Part shown: in pieces, positions 41,784-49,767 of the stretch
How positions within the stretch are numbered: position 1 is the stretch's first letter
Layout of the letters: each line of letters opens with the position of its first letter
DNA from: Bradyrhizobium sp.
GTDB taxonomy: Bacteria > Pseudomonadota > Alphaproteobacteria > Rhizobiales > Xanthobacteraceae
Direction of reading: 5' to 3'
DNA: 64,000 nt
NCBI RefSeq assembly: GCF_004799445.1
Contig: NZ_SSNA01000198.1
Span: 1-64,000 of the forward strand
Program-made: the position numbers and the translations under genes
The notes under the pieces: model-generated
What the model was told of the DNA's origin: nothing
The model's input: the letters and a program-made list of their open reading frames with translations, nothing else
The model's database searches: none

Positions 41784-42650
41784 TCACTCCCCGAAACGGC
41801 GCGCCAGCTCGGCGCCGGCGGCGGGCAACCGGCCGGTTTCGTTCAATCCGTTACGGTCGAGCCATTGCTCGGAGGCCGGCAACAGGCCGCGATAGATCTC
41901 ACCGCAGAGCTGGCGGGCCGCCCGCCCCGGCCAGTCCACCGGCAATAGCAGCGCCGGCAGCAGCGGATCGCGCAGCACCACCCGGCGGTAATAGTGGACC
42001 AGCAAAATCCGCGCCGTGAACGCATTGGTGTCCGACAGCCGCGCGCGCCGGCCGATCCAGCCGCGCAGCGGCTCGAACGTCTTGATGAATTTCAGGTAGG
42101 CGTCCGCGGTGCGATCGAGCGGCCAGCTTTCGCTGAGTAGGCGGCGGCCACTGTCATCCTCGGCCGAGACTTCGAGCCGGATCGCGGACGCTGCTTCCTC
42201 CGGGATCGGAACCCCCGATGGCGCGACCCAGACGCCGGGCAACGGGCTGCCGAAGCCGGCATTCTTGAGCGCCTCGCGCGAGGCGTCGCGATCTTCGCCG
42301 TTGCCGATCAGCAGCAGTTCAAAACGCCCGGTCCAATCCGAAGGTTGCGGATCGTAGATATGTTTGGTGGCGGCATCGAAGGTCTGCCGGCCCTTCTTCA
42401 CCAAGCGATAAAAACTGTTGCGACCGACCTTCTCGCGCTCGAGCCAGCCGTCGGCGGCGAGCCGCGACATCGCGGTGCGCACCACGCCGCTGTCGATGTC
42501 CAGCGCCTTGAAAAATTCCAACAGCGTGCCGAGCCAGACCGAACCGCCGCGCGGCACGATGGCGTCACCGAACACGGTGATGACGATGGACCCGGTGCGC
42601 GAGGGTTCGCGCTTGAGCTGGTCGATGATGCGGGCAAGCGGCTGCGGCAT
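41784..42650 (-). CDS. paaX: Phenylacetic acid degradation operon repressor
   Basis: 288-residue PaaX family repressor. N-terminal winged helix includes WLGTLLEFFKALDIDSGVVRTAMSRLAADGWLERE-type HTH; the middle has GVWVAPSGVPIPEE and the C-terminal domain MVHYYRRVVLRDPLLP. It responds to phenylacetyl-CoA in studied species. I choose the ATG at 42650 (MPQPLARI); a TTG at 42656 is the alternative. Located directly upstream of paaA on the same strand, 73 bases apart. Confidence 0.93.
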   Translation of the reverse strand: MPQPLARIIDQLKREPSRTGSIVITVFGDAIVPRGGSVWLGTLLEFFKALDIDSGVVRTAMSRLAADGWLEREKVGRNSFYRLVKKGRQTFDAATKHIYDPQPSDWTGRFELLLIGNGEDRDASREALKNAGFGSPLPGVWVAPSGVPIPEEAASAIRLEVSAEDDSGRRLLSESWPLDRTADAYLKFIKTFEPLRGWIGRRARLSDTNAFTARILLVHYYRRVVLRDPLLPALLLPVDWPGRAARQLCGEIYRGLLPASEQWLDRNGLNETGRLPAAGAELARRFGE

Positions 42651-42664
42651 TGCCAACGCATAGC

Positions 42665-42689
42665 GCGTTTTTCGGAATTACAAAAACGC
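42665..42689. promoter_or_regulatory. Inverted repeat before paaX
   Basis: gcgttttt (42665-42672) and aaaaacgc (42682-42689) are exact complements with 9 bases between, just upstream of the paaX start. It could be an autoregulatory operator. It does not resemble the acagaa/ttctgt pair before paaA. Confidence 0.4.
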
Positions 42690-42702
42690 CGGCTGCTCTG
42701 GC

Positions 42703-42801
42703 TCATGGTTCGAGACGCGCGGCACAGCCGCGCTCCTCACCACGAGGGTCTGGAAGACCTCATCCTGAGGAGCATCGCAAAGCGATGCGTCTCGAAGCAT
42801 G
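42703..42801. repeat. Palindromic intergenic repeat, family C
   Basis: Contains tcatggttcgagacgcgcgg, gcgctcctcaccacgagg, cctcatcctgaggagcatcg and gatgcgtctcgaagc. It separates the alpha/beta hydrolase gene (stop 42844) from paaX. Confidence 0.83.
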
Positions 42802-42843
42802 AAAGCCACCGGACTGAAAACCCTTCAGTAGTAGCGCCCGACT

Positions 42844-43614
42844 CTACCTGTTGGGATCGGGGTAAACGATGCTGCGCCAGCCGCTGCGGTCGAATGGCGC
42901 CCATTCGCCCTCGGGCTGGGCGAGACGATCGGCCACCGCGTAGACCACGGCTGGATGATGGCCCATGCCGCAATGACTGCTCTCGACCTCGATGCTTTCG
43001 GACATCGCGGAGGTCTTCTCCACGCAGCCCTGCCAGGCGCAGATGCCGTCGGTGCGGCTGAAGATCGCGGTGGTCGGCACCGGCGGCGTTTCGGAAAGCG
43101 ATCCGCCGAACCGATGGTCTTCTTCCTCGGCGCTGCGGCCGCTCGCCATCTCGTAGACGCGCCAGGCGTTGGTGGCCTTGGGATGGCCCGCGAACGGACT
43201 GCCGAGCGTGATCACCGAGCGCACGCGATCGGGCATCATCTTCGCAAGCTGCCGCGCATAGAGCCCGCCAAGGCTCCAGCCGACCATGCTGATCCTGCGC
43301 CCATGCGTGTCGCTGAGTTCGCGCACCAGATCGACCATGGCGTGCTGCACGCCGTGGCGCAGGCCGAGATTGCGGCCTTGCCGCCAGCCGCTGACCGCGT
43401 AGCCGCGGTTCTTCAGGAAGCTGCGCAGCGGCCGCGTTGACGTGTCCGAGGCCACCAGTCCGGGCAACACCAGCACCGGATGTCCGTCGCCTTTCGGCGC
43501 GAGACTCAGCAGCGGCAAGACGCCGATAAACGCGCCGAGCTCATGGATAGCCCTGCCTTCCAGAAACATCAGGGTTCTGGACGGTGGGCGCAGCGTTTGG
43601 GCAGTGGCGGACAT
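42844..43614 (-). CDS. Alpha/beta hydrolase (lipase-like), paralogue 1
   Basis: 256-residue alpha/beta hydrolase. GHPVLVLPGLVASD near residue 43 and the nucleophile motif VGWSLGGLYARQLA are clear; GSPFAGHPKATNAW follows; the ending ADRLAQPEGEWAPFDRSGW matches the paralogue at 55812-56609. The catalytic acid is probably in FSRTDGICAW and the histidine in HCGMGHHPA. No signal peptide. Esterase/lipase activity is inferred; the substrate is unknown. Confidence 0.87.
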   Translation of the reverse strand: MSATAQTLRPPSRTLMFLEGRAIHELGAFIGVLPLLSLAPKGDGHPVLVLPGLVASDTSTRPLRSFLKNRGYAVSGWRQGRNLGLRHGVQHAMVDLVRELSDTHGRRISMVGWSLGGLYARQLAKMMPDRVRSVITLGSPFAGHPKATNAWRVYEMASGRSAEEEDHRFGGSLSETPPVPTTAIFSRTDGICAWQGCVEKTSAMSESIEVESSHCGMGHHPAVVYAVADRLAQPEGEWAPFDRSGWRSIVYPDPNR

Positions 43615-43799
43615 CGTATTTCCTCTTCACAGCCGAAGGCCGGCCAATTGGGCAGTTTTGGGAAACGCGGCTCTCACGCCATTCGTTCCGCAGCGCAACA
43701 ATCTGTTGAAAGCTAAGACACCGATTCCATCATTCAAGCGCCTGCCATCCGATGGGACAATAGCTCTCGCCCCATAAAACCAACGCCGTGATCTAAAAG
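43615..43799. other. 185-base gap between hydrolase and DUF445 genes
   Basis: No repeat, gene or strong palindrome seen. It must hold the promoter of the minus-strand hydrolase gene. Confidence 0.4.
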
Positions 43800-45086
43800 T
43801 CACAACAATCGCAGCAGGAGTTCCCCGGTGTAGAGCGCGAGGCCGGCAAGGCCGCCAATCAAGGATCCGTTGAAGCGGATGTATTGCAGATCCCGGCCGA
43901 TGTTGATTTCGATCAGCGAGATCAATTGTCCCATGTCCCAGCCCTTGACCTGGTCGGAGATGAAGCTGGAGACGCCGCTCTTCTGGTCGGCAATAAAGCT
44001 TCGCAGCACCGCGACAAAGCCCTGGTTGATTTCGGTCCGCAGTTCGGAATCGGCAGCGAGCGTCTCGCCCGCCTTCACGAACATGCCGGCAAGATGCTGC
44101 TGCAGCACATGGCTCTCGCCGCTGGCGCTGCGCTCGATGAAGGCCCGTGCATTCGACCAGATATTGCGCGCGAGATCGCCGAGCTCGGGACGCGCAAGGA
44201 GATCGCGCTTCAACCCGTCGATGCGATCGGCATAGCTTTTGTCGCTGGAAAGCCGGTCCACGAACGACAACACCATGCGGTCGAACTCGCCGCGAAATGG
44301 ATGGTGGGGATCGCTGCGGACTTCCTCGAAGAAGGCGGTCGCGGAGGCGACGATCTTGTTCATCAGAAACTTGTCGGTGCGGTAGAGTTTCAGCAGCGTC
44401 GGCAGTTCACCGCGGATTTTCTCGCGGATCATCGCCATGGTTTCCGGCTGCGTCATGGTTTGGTGTACGGCGCGAAGCATGTCGTCGAGCAGTCCCTGAT
44501 GGCGGCCCTCGGCTACGAAAGCGCGCAGCGTTCCGGCGGCCAGCGGCGCGAAATCGATGCCCTGCAATTGGGTGGTGATGCGGCGGGTGATGAAGGCCAT
44601 CAGCCCGGATGTTTCCGTTGCCGTCACCGCCTCAGGCAGCAGCCGCAGCGTGAAACGGGCGAGATCAGCGCTGCGCTTGCGGTCGCGCAGCCAGTCGGCG
44701 ATGAAGGAACCGAAGTCGATCTGGCGCAGCTTGGCTTCGACCGGTGCGGCTTCGAGAAAATGCACCTCGATGAATTCGCCGAGCTTGTCGGCGATGCGGT
44801 GCTGATTGGCCTGGATGATCGCGGTGTGCGGGATCGGCAATCCCAGCGGCCTCTTGAACAGCGCCACCACGGCGTACCAGTCGGCCAGGCCGCCGATGGT
44901 GGCGGCTTCCGCAAAGGCCGCGACAAAGCCGAAGACCGGGTGCAGCGGCACCAGCAGTTTCGCCGTCACGAACAGGGTCAGCGTACCGGCCAGAACTAGC
45001 GTCGCCAGCGCCTTGACCCGCCGCAACTCGGCCGCACGCGCGGCATCGCCGGGCGCGTCAAACGAGAATGTGCCGGGAACGGTCAT
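43800..45086 (-). CDS. DUF445 family membrane-anchored protein
   Basis: 428 residues. Membrane helices near 30-52 and at the end (GLAGLALYTGELLLRLL) flank a long, mostly helical domain. The DUF445 hallmark is the early EAATIGGLADWYAVVALFKRPLGLPIPHTAII block. Family function is unknown; members are inner-membrane proteins. Neighbours concern lipids and PHA but no direct link is visible. Confidence 0.9.
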   Translation of the reverse strand: MTVPGTFSFDAPGDAARAAELRRVKALATLVLAGTLTLFVTAKLLVPLHPVFGFVAAFAEAATIGGLADWYAVVALFKRPLGLPIPHTAIIQANQHRIADKLGEFIEVHFLEAAPVEAKLRQIDFGSFIADWLRDRKRSADLARFTLRLLPEAVTATETSGLMAFITRRITTQLQGIDFAPLAAGTLRAFVAEGRHQGLLDDMLRAVHQTMTQPETMAMIREKIRGELPTLLKLYRTDKFLMNKIVASATAFFEEVRSDPHHPFRGEFDRMVLSFVDRLSSDKSYADRIDGLKRDLLARPELGDLARNIWSNARAFIERSASGESHVLQQHLAGMFVKAGETLAADSELRTEINQGFVAVLRSFIADQKSGVSSFISDQVKGWDMGQLISLIEINIGRDLQYIRFNGSLIGGLAGLALYTGELLLRLL

Positions 45087-45139
45087 GGCGGCTTTCGGGG
45101 CGGACCGAGATTCGCGTTAAGCTCACGATATCAGCTTCA

Positions 45140-45222
45140 GTCATTGCGAGCGAAGCGAAGCAATCCAGAGTCGCGCAGACGCACTCTGGATTGCTTCGTC
45201 GCATACGCTCCTCGCAATGACG
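45140..45222. repeat. Palindromic intergenic repeat, family A
   Basis: gtcattgcgagcgaagcgaa faces cgctcctcgcaatgacgg; caatccagag/ctctggattg pair inside. Located between the DUF445 start and the phasin terminator. Confidence 0.87.
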
Positions 45223-45255
45223 GCAGAGCGACATTGATCTATGCGGATACCGGTC

Positions 45256-45284
45256 AAAAAGAAGGCCCGCCTGAGCGGGCCTTC
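45256..45284 (-). terminator. Rho-independent terminator of the phasin gene
   Basis: On the minus strand a perfect GC-rich stem aaggcccgc/gcgggcctt (loop tcag) is followed by a run of five T (the aaaaa at 45256-45260). It lies 28 bases after the phasin stop at 45312 and has the classical form. Confidence 0.9.
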
Positions 45285-45311
45285 GAACTAACGCTACTGA
45301 CGCGGAAGCGA

Positions 45312-45788
45312 TCAGGCGGTCTTGTTGTAGACCTTGGTGAAGTTGTCCTGGGCAGTCTTGGCGCCATCGGCGACGAGCTTGCCGAGATATTCGGTCGAGG
45401 CCTTCGCCCGCGACACCAACACTTCACCGCGCGCGCGCAGCATGTCGGACTGAATCTGCACCGCTTCGTTGAGCGACTTGGCGGAAGCCAGCTTGTCGAT
45501 ACCGGCGAAGAAAGCCTCGGCATCCTGATAGATTGCGTCCTGGATATTGCGGCTGATCTTGGCGGCTTCGCTGACCGAACCGGCAACAGCGGTCTCGATC
45601 GCGGCAGTTACCTTCTCCGAGCCGGCCTGCAGGTCGGCGGCGCGTTCCTTGGCGGTCTCCGCCTGCTTCTTCACGAACTCGCGGGCGGCTTCCGGAACTT
45701 CCAGGTTCTGCAGCTTGCCGAACGCCTCGGTGACGGGCGCGAAGGCTTCCTTGACGGTGTTCAGCACGGAATTGGTTTCGGTGGTCAT
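45312..45788 (-). CDS. Phasin (PHA granule-associated protein)
   Basis: 158-residue, almost wholly helical and alanine-rich protein of the phasin 2 family: LNTVKEAFAPVTEAFGKLQNLEVPEAAREFVKKQAETA and a long amphipathic stretch to the C terminus, no cysteine. Phasins coat polyhydroxyalkanoate granules and control their size. It sits between its own promoter and terminator, next to the phaEC genes (about 0.8 kb away), supporting the assignment. Confidence 0.92.
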   Translation of the reverse strand: MTTETNSVLNTVKEAFAPVTEAFGKLQNLEVPEAAREFVKKQAETAKERAADLQAGSEKVTAAIETAVAGSVSEAAKISRNIQDAIYQDAEAFFAGIDKLASAKSLNEAVQIQSDMLRARGEVLVSRAKASTEYLGKLVADGAKTAQDNFTKVYNKTA

Positions 45789-45854
45789 GGGGTTTCTCCA
45801 TCCTCAGGTTTGAGCTATGGGCTCACCCCGTCCGATCTGGCCCGGGGCAAGGCA

Positions 45855-45883
45855 TATATGGCATGGTTAATGGTGCGATGCAA
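45855..45883 (-). promoter_or_regulatory. Candidate phasin promoter
   Basis: On the minus strand TTGCAT (45883-45878) and CATATA (45860-45855) are 17 bases apart, about 70 bases before the phasin ATG. The -35 box overlaps the PhaR-like TGC-N3-GCA site at 45874-45882. Sequence-based inference only. Confidence 0.45.
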
Positions 45884-45906
45884 CATCAATGGTGCGATGC
45901 GATATC
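45869..45906. repeat. Tandem 19-base repeat in the phasin promoter
   Basis: aatggtgcgatgcaacatc (45869-45887) and aatggtgcgatgcgatatc (45888-45906) differ at two positions. Each contains tgcgatgc(a/g), close to the TGC-N3-GCA core reported for the PHA regulator PhaR. An inverted pair atcac/gtgat follows (about 45904-45919). The position suggests operator function. Confidence 0.6.
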
Positions 45907-45970
45907 ACTAATTCGTGATCGGCCTGATTGTTAGGCGGTTTGCTCGGGAAACCGGCGGATTTCCGGCTAA

Positions 45971-46567
45971 TCAGGACGCAACCGCGCCCGGAAGCCCATA
46001 CGCCTCCATCTGTGCCCTAACCTGCGCCACATTATGCCCGAGCACGACGATGTCGTGCTTTTTGCCTGCCTTGTCCTTCACATGGTCGCGTAGCAGCGCC
46101 TCGGCCTTGAACCCGAGGCCCTCGAAGATCGCGATGGCGCCGGTTTGATCGACCGTCATCTGCACCACCAGCTTTTCCAGGCCAGCACCCAGGGCGAGTG
46201 CAAAAATCTCCTGCGACAGCACCCGGCCGACGCCCTGGCCACGCACGTCGGAAGCCACCACGTTGCGGATTTCGCCGACATGCGGCGACCAGGACAGGGG
46301 ATCGCGCACCAGCGTGCCGCATCCCACCACCCTGTCCGCCCTGACCGCGAGCAGGCTTGTGATCGCGCCGCGCTCGATCTCCTTGATCCAGGCGGCCAGA
46401 ACCTTGGGCTCGCTGATATCGCGCGGCAGGAAGAGCAGATCGTGCACGGGCAGCTTTTGCGCGAAGTCGAGCACGGCGGTCTCGTCGGCCTGCGACATCA
46501 GGCGGAATTGGATCTCGCCGGCGTCGGTGGTCGCGCGGCGCGGGTAGGAACGGGTTTCGCTGCTCAT
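45971..46567 (-). CDS. GNAT-family N-acetyltransferase
   Basis: 198-residue GNAT acetyltransferase. The acetyl-CoA site motif reads VASDVRGQGVGRVLSQEI and the following IFEGLGFKAEA is typical. I place the start at 46567 (MSSETRSY), whose ATG overlaps the phaC stop by 4 bases (ATGA), rather than the upstream ATG at 46588. Probably co-transcribed with phaE-phaC. Substrate unknown; it may modify a PHA-related protein (speculative). Confidence 0.88.
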   Translation of the reverse strand: MSSETRSYPRRATTDAGEIQFRLMSQADETAVLDFAQKLPVHDLLFLPRDISEPKVLAAWIKEIERGAITSLLAVRADRVVGCGTLVRDPLSWSPHVGEIRNVVASDVRGQGVGRVLSQEIFALALGAGLEKLVVQMTVDQTGAIAIFEGLGFKAEALLRDHVKDKAGKKHDIVVLGHNVAQVRAQMEAYGLPGAVAS

Positions 46568-47661
46568 GTCGATCTCTCGCATAGCCATGAATCGAGTTTA
46601 GGCCACAGCCGCTTGATGGCGTTGGCGCCGGCGACAAGGCTGACGTGGCCGCCCTTGAGGATCACCTCCTCCTTGTCGGCCGAGCCGATCTTCGCAATCA
46701 GCGGCTTGGCGGCGTCGTAGGGAACGATGTGATCATGCTCGGCCACCGCATGCAGGATCGGAACCTTGATCTTCGAGATATCCGCTTTCCGTCCACCGAC
46801 CGACATGGTGTCGTTGTAAAGCTTGTTGTCCCACATCAGGTCCTTGGTGATGGTGCGGAAATACTCGCCGGCCAGCGGCAGCGTGTCGGTCGCCCAGCGA
46901 TCGAACATCCGGTACGATTTGACGAACTCGTCGTTCCAGATGTTTTCCCACAACTGCACCTGGCTCGCGGCGCGCGAGGCTGGCCGCAGCATTTCGAAGG
47001 ACGACAGGATCATTTCCGGCGGAACGTTGCCGATGCTGTCGACCAGATGATCGACGTCGAAATATCGCCTGTCGGAAAAATTCTGGAACAGCTTCATCTC
47101 GCGGAAATCGACAGGGGTCGTAAAGCAGATCAGGTTCTTCATCGGCCCGTCGGCGAAGATCGAGCCGTAGAGCAGCGACAGCACGCCGCCGAAGCAATAG
47201 CCGATCACGGTGACGTCGCTCTCGCCGGAATCGCGCTGCACCTGGCGCACGCAATCCGGAATGAAATCGAGGACGTAGTCCTCCATTCCCAGCCGTTTTT
47301 CTTCCGGCTTCGGCGCGCTCCAGTCCAGCATGTAGACGTCGTAGCCGCGCTTTAAGAGAAACTCGATGAAGCTCTGGCCGGGCACCATGTCGAGGATGTA
47401 GCCGCGGTTGGTGGTCGCCATCACGATCAGGATCGGCACGCGGTAGATCTCGTCCGCGACCGGCCGATAGTGGTAGAGATTCATGGTGCCGCGGACACTC
47501 AGGATATCCTTGGGGGTAGAACCGAGCGACGGGCCCGATGTCGAGATATATTCGACGCCCTTGATGCTGCGCTGGATCGCACGCTGGACCTCGGACTGGA
47601 TCCGCTCCGGGATGCCAGCCAGATCGAGGCCTGCCGAATTCAGGCCAGCGCTGGCGTTCAT
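46564..47661 (-). CDS. phaC: Poly(R)-hydroxyalkanoate synthase, class III/IV-type PhaC
   Basis: 365-residue PHA synthase, the short length of class III/IV enzymes. The lipase-like box has cysteine as nucleophile, C156 in IGYCFGGVLSLLYG; aspartate and histidine are in AEHDHIVPYDA and KGGHVSLVAG. It polymerises 3-hydroxyacyl-CoA into granules. Class III/IV enzymes need a second subunit, here the small PhaE-like protein upstream, whose stop overlaps this start by 4 bases. Confidence 0.93.
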   Translation of the reverse strand: MNASAGLNSAGLDLAGIPERIQSEVQRAIQRSIKGVEYISTSGPSLGSTPKDILSVRGTMNLYHYRPVADEIYRVPILIVMATTNRGYILDMVPGQSFIEFLLKRGYDVYMLDWSAPKPEEKRLGMEDYVLDFIPDCVRQVQRDSGESDVTVIGYCFGGVLSLLYGSIFADGPMKNLICFTTPVDFREMKLFQNFSDRRYFDVDHLVDSIGNVPPEMILSSFEMLRPASRAASQVQLWENIWNDEFVKSYRMFDRWATDTLPLAGEYFRTITKDLMWDNKLYNDTMSVGGRKADISKIKVPILHAVAEHDHIVPYDAAKPLIAKIGSADKEEVILKGGHVSLVAGANAIKRLWPKLDSWLCERST

Positions 47662-48044
47662 TTTTGCTCTCCGCCCGCGGGCGGCGGGCGCCTGGTGCGC
47701 GGCGGCCGCGGCGCAGCCGAACCTGCGCCGCCCGGGGCGGCGGGATTGCCATGCACCTGATGCAACAGCGCCTTGATCTCGTTCAGCTGGCCTTCAATCG
47801 AGGCCAGCCGCTCGGCCATGCTGACCATCTGCGCCCGGCTCGGCAGGTTCATGCTGAGGAGATATTTCTCCATGAGGTCGCCGAGCTGTTTTTGCGCGCC
47901 CGCGGTGACGCCGCCCACCTGATTGACGACCTTGGAAAATTCCGGCGACGCCATCGCCCGATTGGCGAAGGCGTTGAATCCCTTCTCCATCTCGCCAATC
48001 ATATTCTGCCACAGCGCGACGGGATCGTTGCTCTTGTCTGCCAT
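47658..48044 (-). CDS. phaE: PhaE/PhaR-like small subunit of PHA synthase
   Basis: 128-residue protein. A helical core with ALWQNMIGEMEKGFNAF and the diagnostic PhaE-type segment LPSRAQMVSMAERLASIEGQ (followed by LNEIKALL) lead to a proline/arginine-rich tail (RPPRTRRPPPAGGEQK). It is much shorter than typical PhaE (about 350) and shorter than PhaR (about 200). Start at 48044 (MADKSNDP); the frame is open upstream to 48173. Directly precedes phaC with a 4-base overlap. Confidence 0.82.
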   Translation of the reverse strand: MADKSNDPVALWQNMIGEMEKGFNAFANRAMASPEFSKVVNQVGGVTAGAQKQLGDLMEKYLLSMNLPSRAQMVSMAERLASIEGQLNEIKALLHQVHGNPAAPGGAGSAAPRPPRTRRPPPAGGEQK

Positions 48045-48055
48045 CGGCGTCCTCC

Positions 48056-48103
48056 AGCATGATCGCGACTTTCCGCGTATCGCGGCCGAGAAACCGGTTT
48101 TCC
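48056..48103. repeat. Degenerate family F repeat in the phaE/hydrolase promoter region
   Basis: agcatgatcgcgactttccg and aaaccggttttcc recall the family F repeat at 21871-21919 but the closing arm is missing. It lies between the divergent starts of phaE (48044, minus) and the hydrolase gene (48271, plus). Confidence 0.5.
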
Positions 48104-48270
48104 ACTCGCATGGAATAGCGCGCCGGTCTCGGCCGTTTTCCGCCATACCACACCGTTGCGACGGGCCGGTCAACCTGACGACGGCGATTTGCCGGCCAAG
48201 GGAGCCTTCTGCGGCGCGAAAAACCGTGTCATAGAGTCGTCAAGGAAAAATCATCCGGGGAACAGCCAAG

Positions 48271-49194
48271 GTGAATGTATCAGCCCAACAGCCGCCGCAG
48301 ATCGCCCGCGCCAACGGCATTGACCTTTGCTACGAGATCTTCGGCGATGCCAACGCGGAGCCGATGATCTTGATCATGGGGCTCGGCGCCCAGATGATCC
48401 ATTGGGACGATGATTTCTGCCGGCAGCTGGCGGCGCGCGGGTTTCGCGTCATCCGCTTCGACAACCGCGATATCGGCAAATCCAGCCACCTCGCCGGCGG
48501 CAAGCGCCTGACCGCGGTGGAACTGCTCAAGCTGCGATTCCTGAAAATCCCGGTCCAGGCGCCCTACAGCTTGCGCGACATGGCGGAGGATACGATCGGC
48601 CTGATGGAGGTGCTCGGCATCAGGTCGGCCCATGTGGTCGGCTTGTCGATGGGCGGCATGATCGCCCAGGAAATCGCGATTCTGTATCCGCAACGGGTGC
48701 GCTCGCTCACTTCCATCATGTCGACAACCGGCAACCCGAAAGTTCCGCCTGCGACCCGCGAAGCGATGGCCATCCTGATGGCGCCGCCGCCGACGACCAG
48801 GGATGAATTCTTTGTACGTTTTACGCAGACCTGGAAAGTCCTGCGGGTCGGCAGCTTCCCGGAAGACGAAGCGCTTGACCAGGCCCGTGCCGAACGCACC
48901 TTTGCGCGCGGCCTCAATCCGGCTGGCGTCGGGCGTCAACTGCGCGCGATCCTCGCATCAGGCAGCCGCAAGGCGCGGCTGCACACCGTCAAGGCGCCGA
49001 CGCTGGTGATCCACGGCACCGTCGATCCGCTGGTTCACCCGATGGGCGGCAAGGACACCGCCGCCTCGATACCAGGCGCGAAACTCCTGATGATCGAAGG
49101 CATGGGCCACGCTTTGCCGATCCCGATGTGGCCGCAGATCATCGACGCTATCGACAAGCACGCCCACGCGGCTTCAGCCAAAGCGATGCACTAA
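48271..49194 (+). CDS. Alpha/beta hydrolase
   Basis: 307-residue alpha/beta hydrolase starting with GTG at 48271 (MNVSAQQPPQIARANGIDLC). GLGAQMIHWDDDFC and the nucleophile motif VGLSMGGMIAQE are clear; acid in GTVDPLVHPMGG and histidine in GMGHALPIP. Likely an esterase or lactonase acting in the cytoplasm. Divergent from phaEC across 226 bases, so a role in PHA or fatty ester turnover is possible. Confidence 0.9.
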   Translation: MNVSAQQPPQIARANGIDLCYEIFGDANAEPMILIMGLGAQMIHWDDDFCRQLAARGFRVIRFDNRDIGKSSHLAGGKRLTAVELLKLRFLKIPVQAPYSLRDMAEDTIGLMEVLGIRSAHVVGLSMGGMIAQEIAILYPQRVRSLTSIMSTTGNPKVPPATREAMAILMAPPPTTRDEFFVRFTQTWKVLRVGSFPEDEALDQARAERTFARGLNPAGVGRQLRAILASGSRKARLHTVKAPTLVIHGTVDPLVHPMGGKDTAASIPGAKLLMIEGMGHALPIPMWPQIIDAIDKHAHAASAKAMH

Positions 49195-49209
49195 AGACAG
49201 GGGAATGTC

Positions 49210-49617
49210 ATGAGACTGGAAGGCGGATGTTATTGCGGCAGCGTACGCTATGTCGCCGAAGGCGAACCGATGTTGAAGGCACAATGCCATTGCCGCGAGT
49301 GCCAATATATCTCGGGCGGCTCGCCCAATATGTTCATGCTGATGCCGGTCGACGGTTTTGCCTATACCAAGGGAACGCCCAAGCAATTCACCCGCAGCGA
49401 CCTGGAAGGCGCCGTCACCCGCGAATTCTGCGCCGAATGCGGCACGCATCTGGTCACGCGGCGGCCGGGATTGAACGCCGTGATCCTCAAGGTCGGCACG
49501 CTCGACGATCCCGCGTTCTTCGGCAGCGCGCAGATGGCGATCTTCACCGTCGACAAGCAGGCTTTCCATCAAATCCCGGAAGGGATTCCGAGCTTCGAGC
49601 GGCTGCCGAAAAGGTAA
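49210..49617 (+). CDS. GFA-family (glutathione-dependent formaldehyde-activating-like) protein
   Basis: 135-residue zinc-binding protein of the GFA family. Cysteine motifs GGCYCGSVRY, CHCRECQ and EFCAECGTHLV are the family zinc ligands. The original Gfa formaldehyde role is disputed, so function remains unassigned. Fifteen bases after the hydrolase gene on the same strand. Confidence 0.92.
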   Translation: MRLEGGCYCGSVRYVAEGEPMLKAQCHCRECQYISGGSPNMFMLMPVDGFAYTKGTPKQFTRSDLEGAVTREFCAECGTHLVTRRPGLNAVILKVGTLDDPAFFGSAQMAIFTVDKQAFHQIPEGIPSFERLPKR

Positions 49618-49633
49618 GGCCGCCAGACGAGTT

Positions 49634-49724
49634 GTAGGGTGGGCTTAAGCGAAGCGAGCCCACCATCACGAGCACTGGACGCATCATAGTGGGCACGGCG
49701 AACGAGCGCCTTTGCCCACCCTAC
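49634..49724. repeat. Palindromic intergenic repeat, family B
   Basis: gtagggtgggc at the left and gcccaccctac at the right pair exactly; cccaccat/atagtgggc pair inside. It lies between the convergent GFA gene and the P450 fusion gene, as a likely terminator-like element. Sister copy at 22887-22980. Confidence 0.87.
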
Positions 49725-49767
49725 CGGATCGGCACCGCCCGCGCGAACGAAAGCGGCGACGGCTGCC

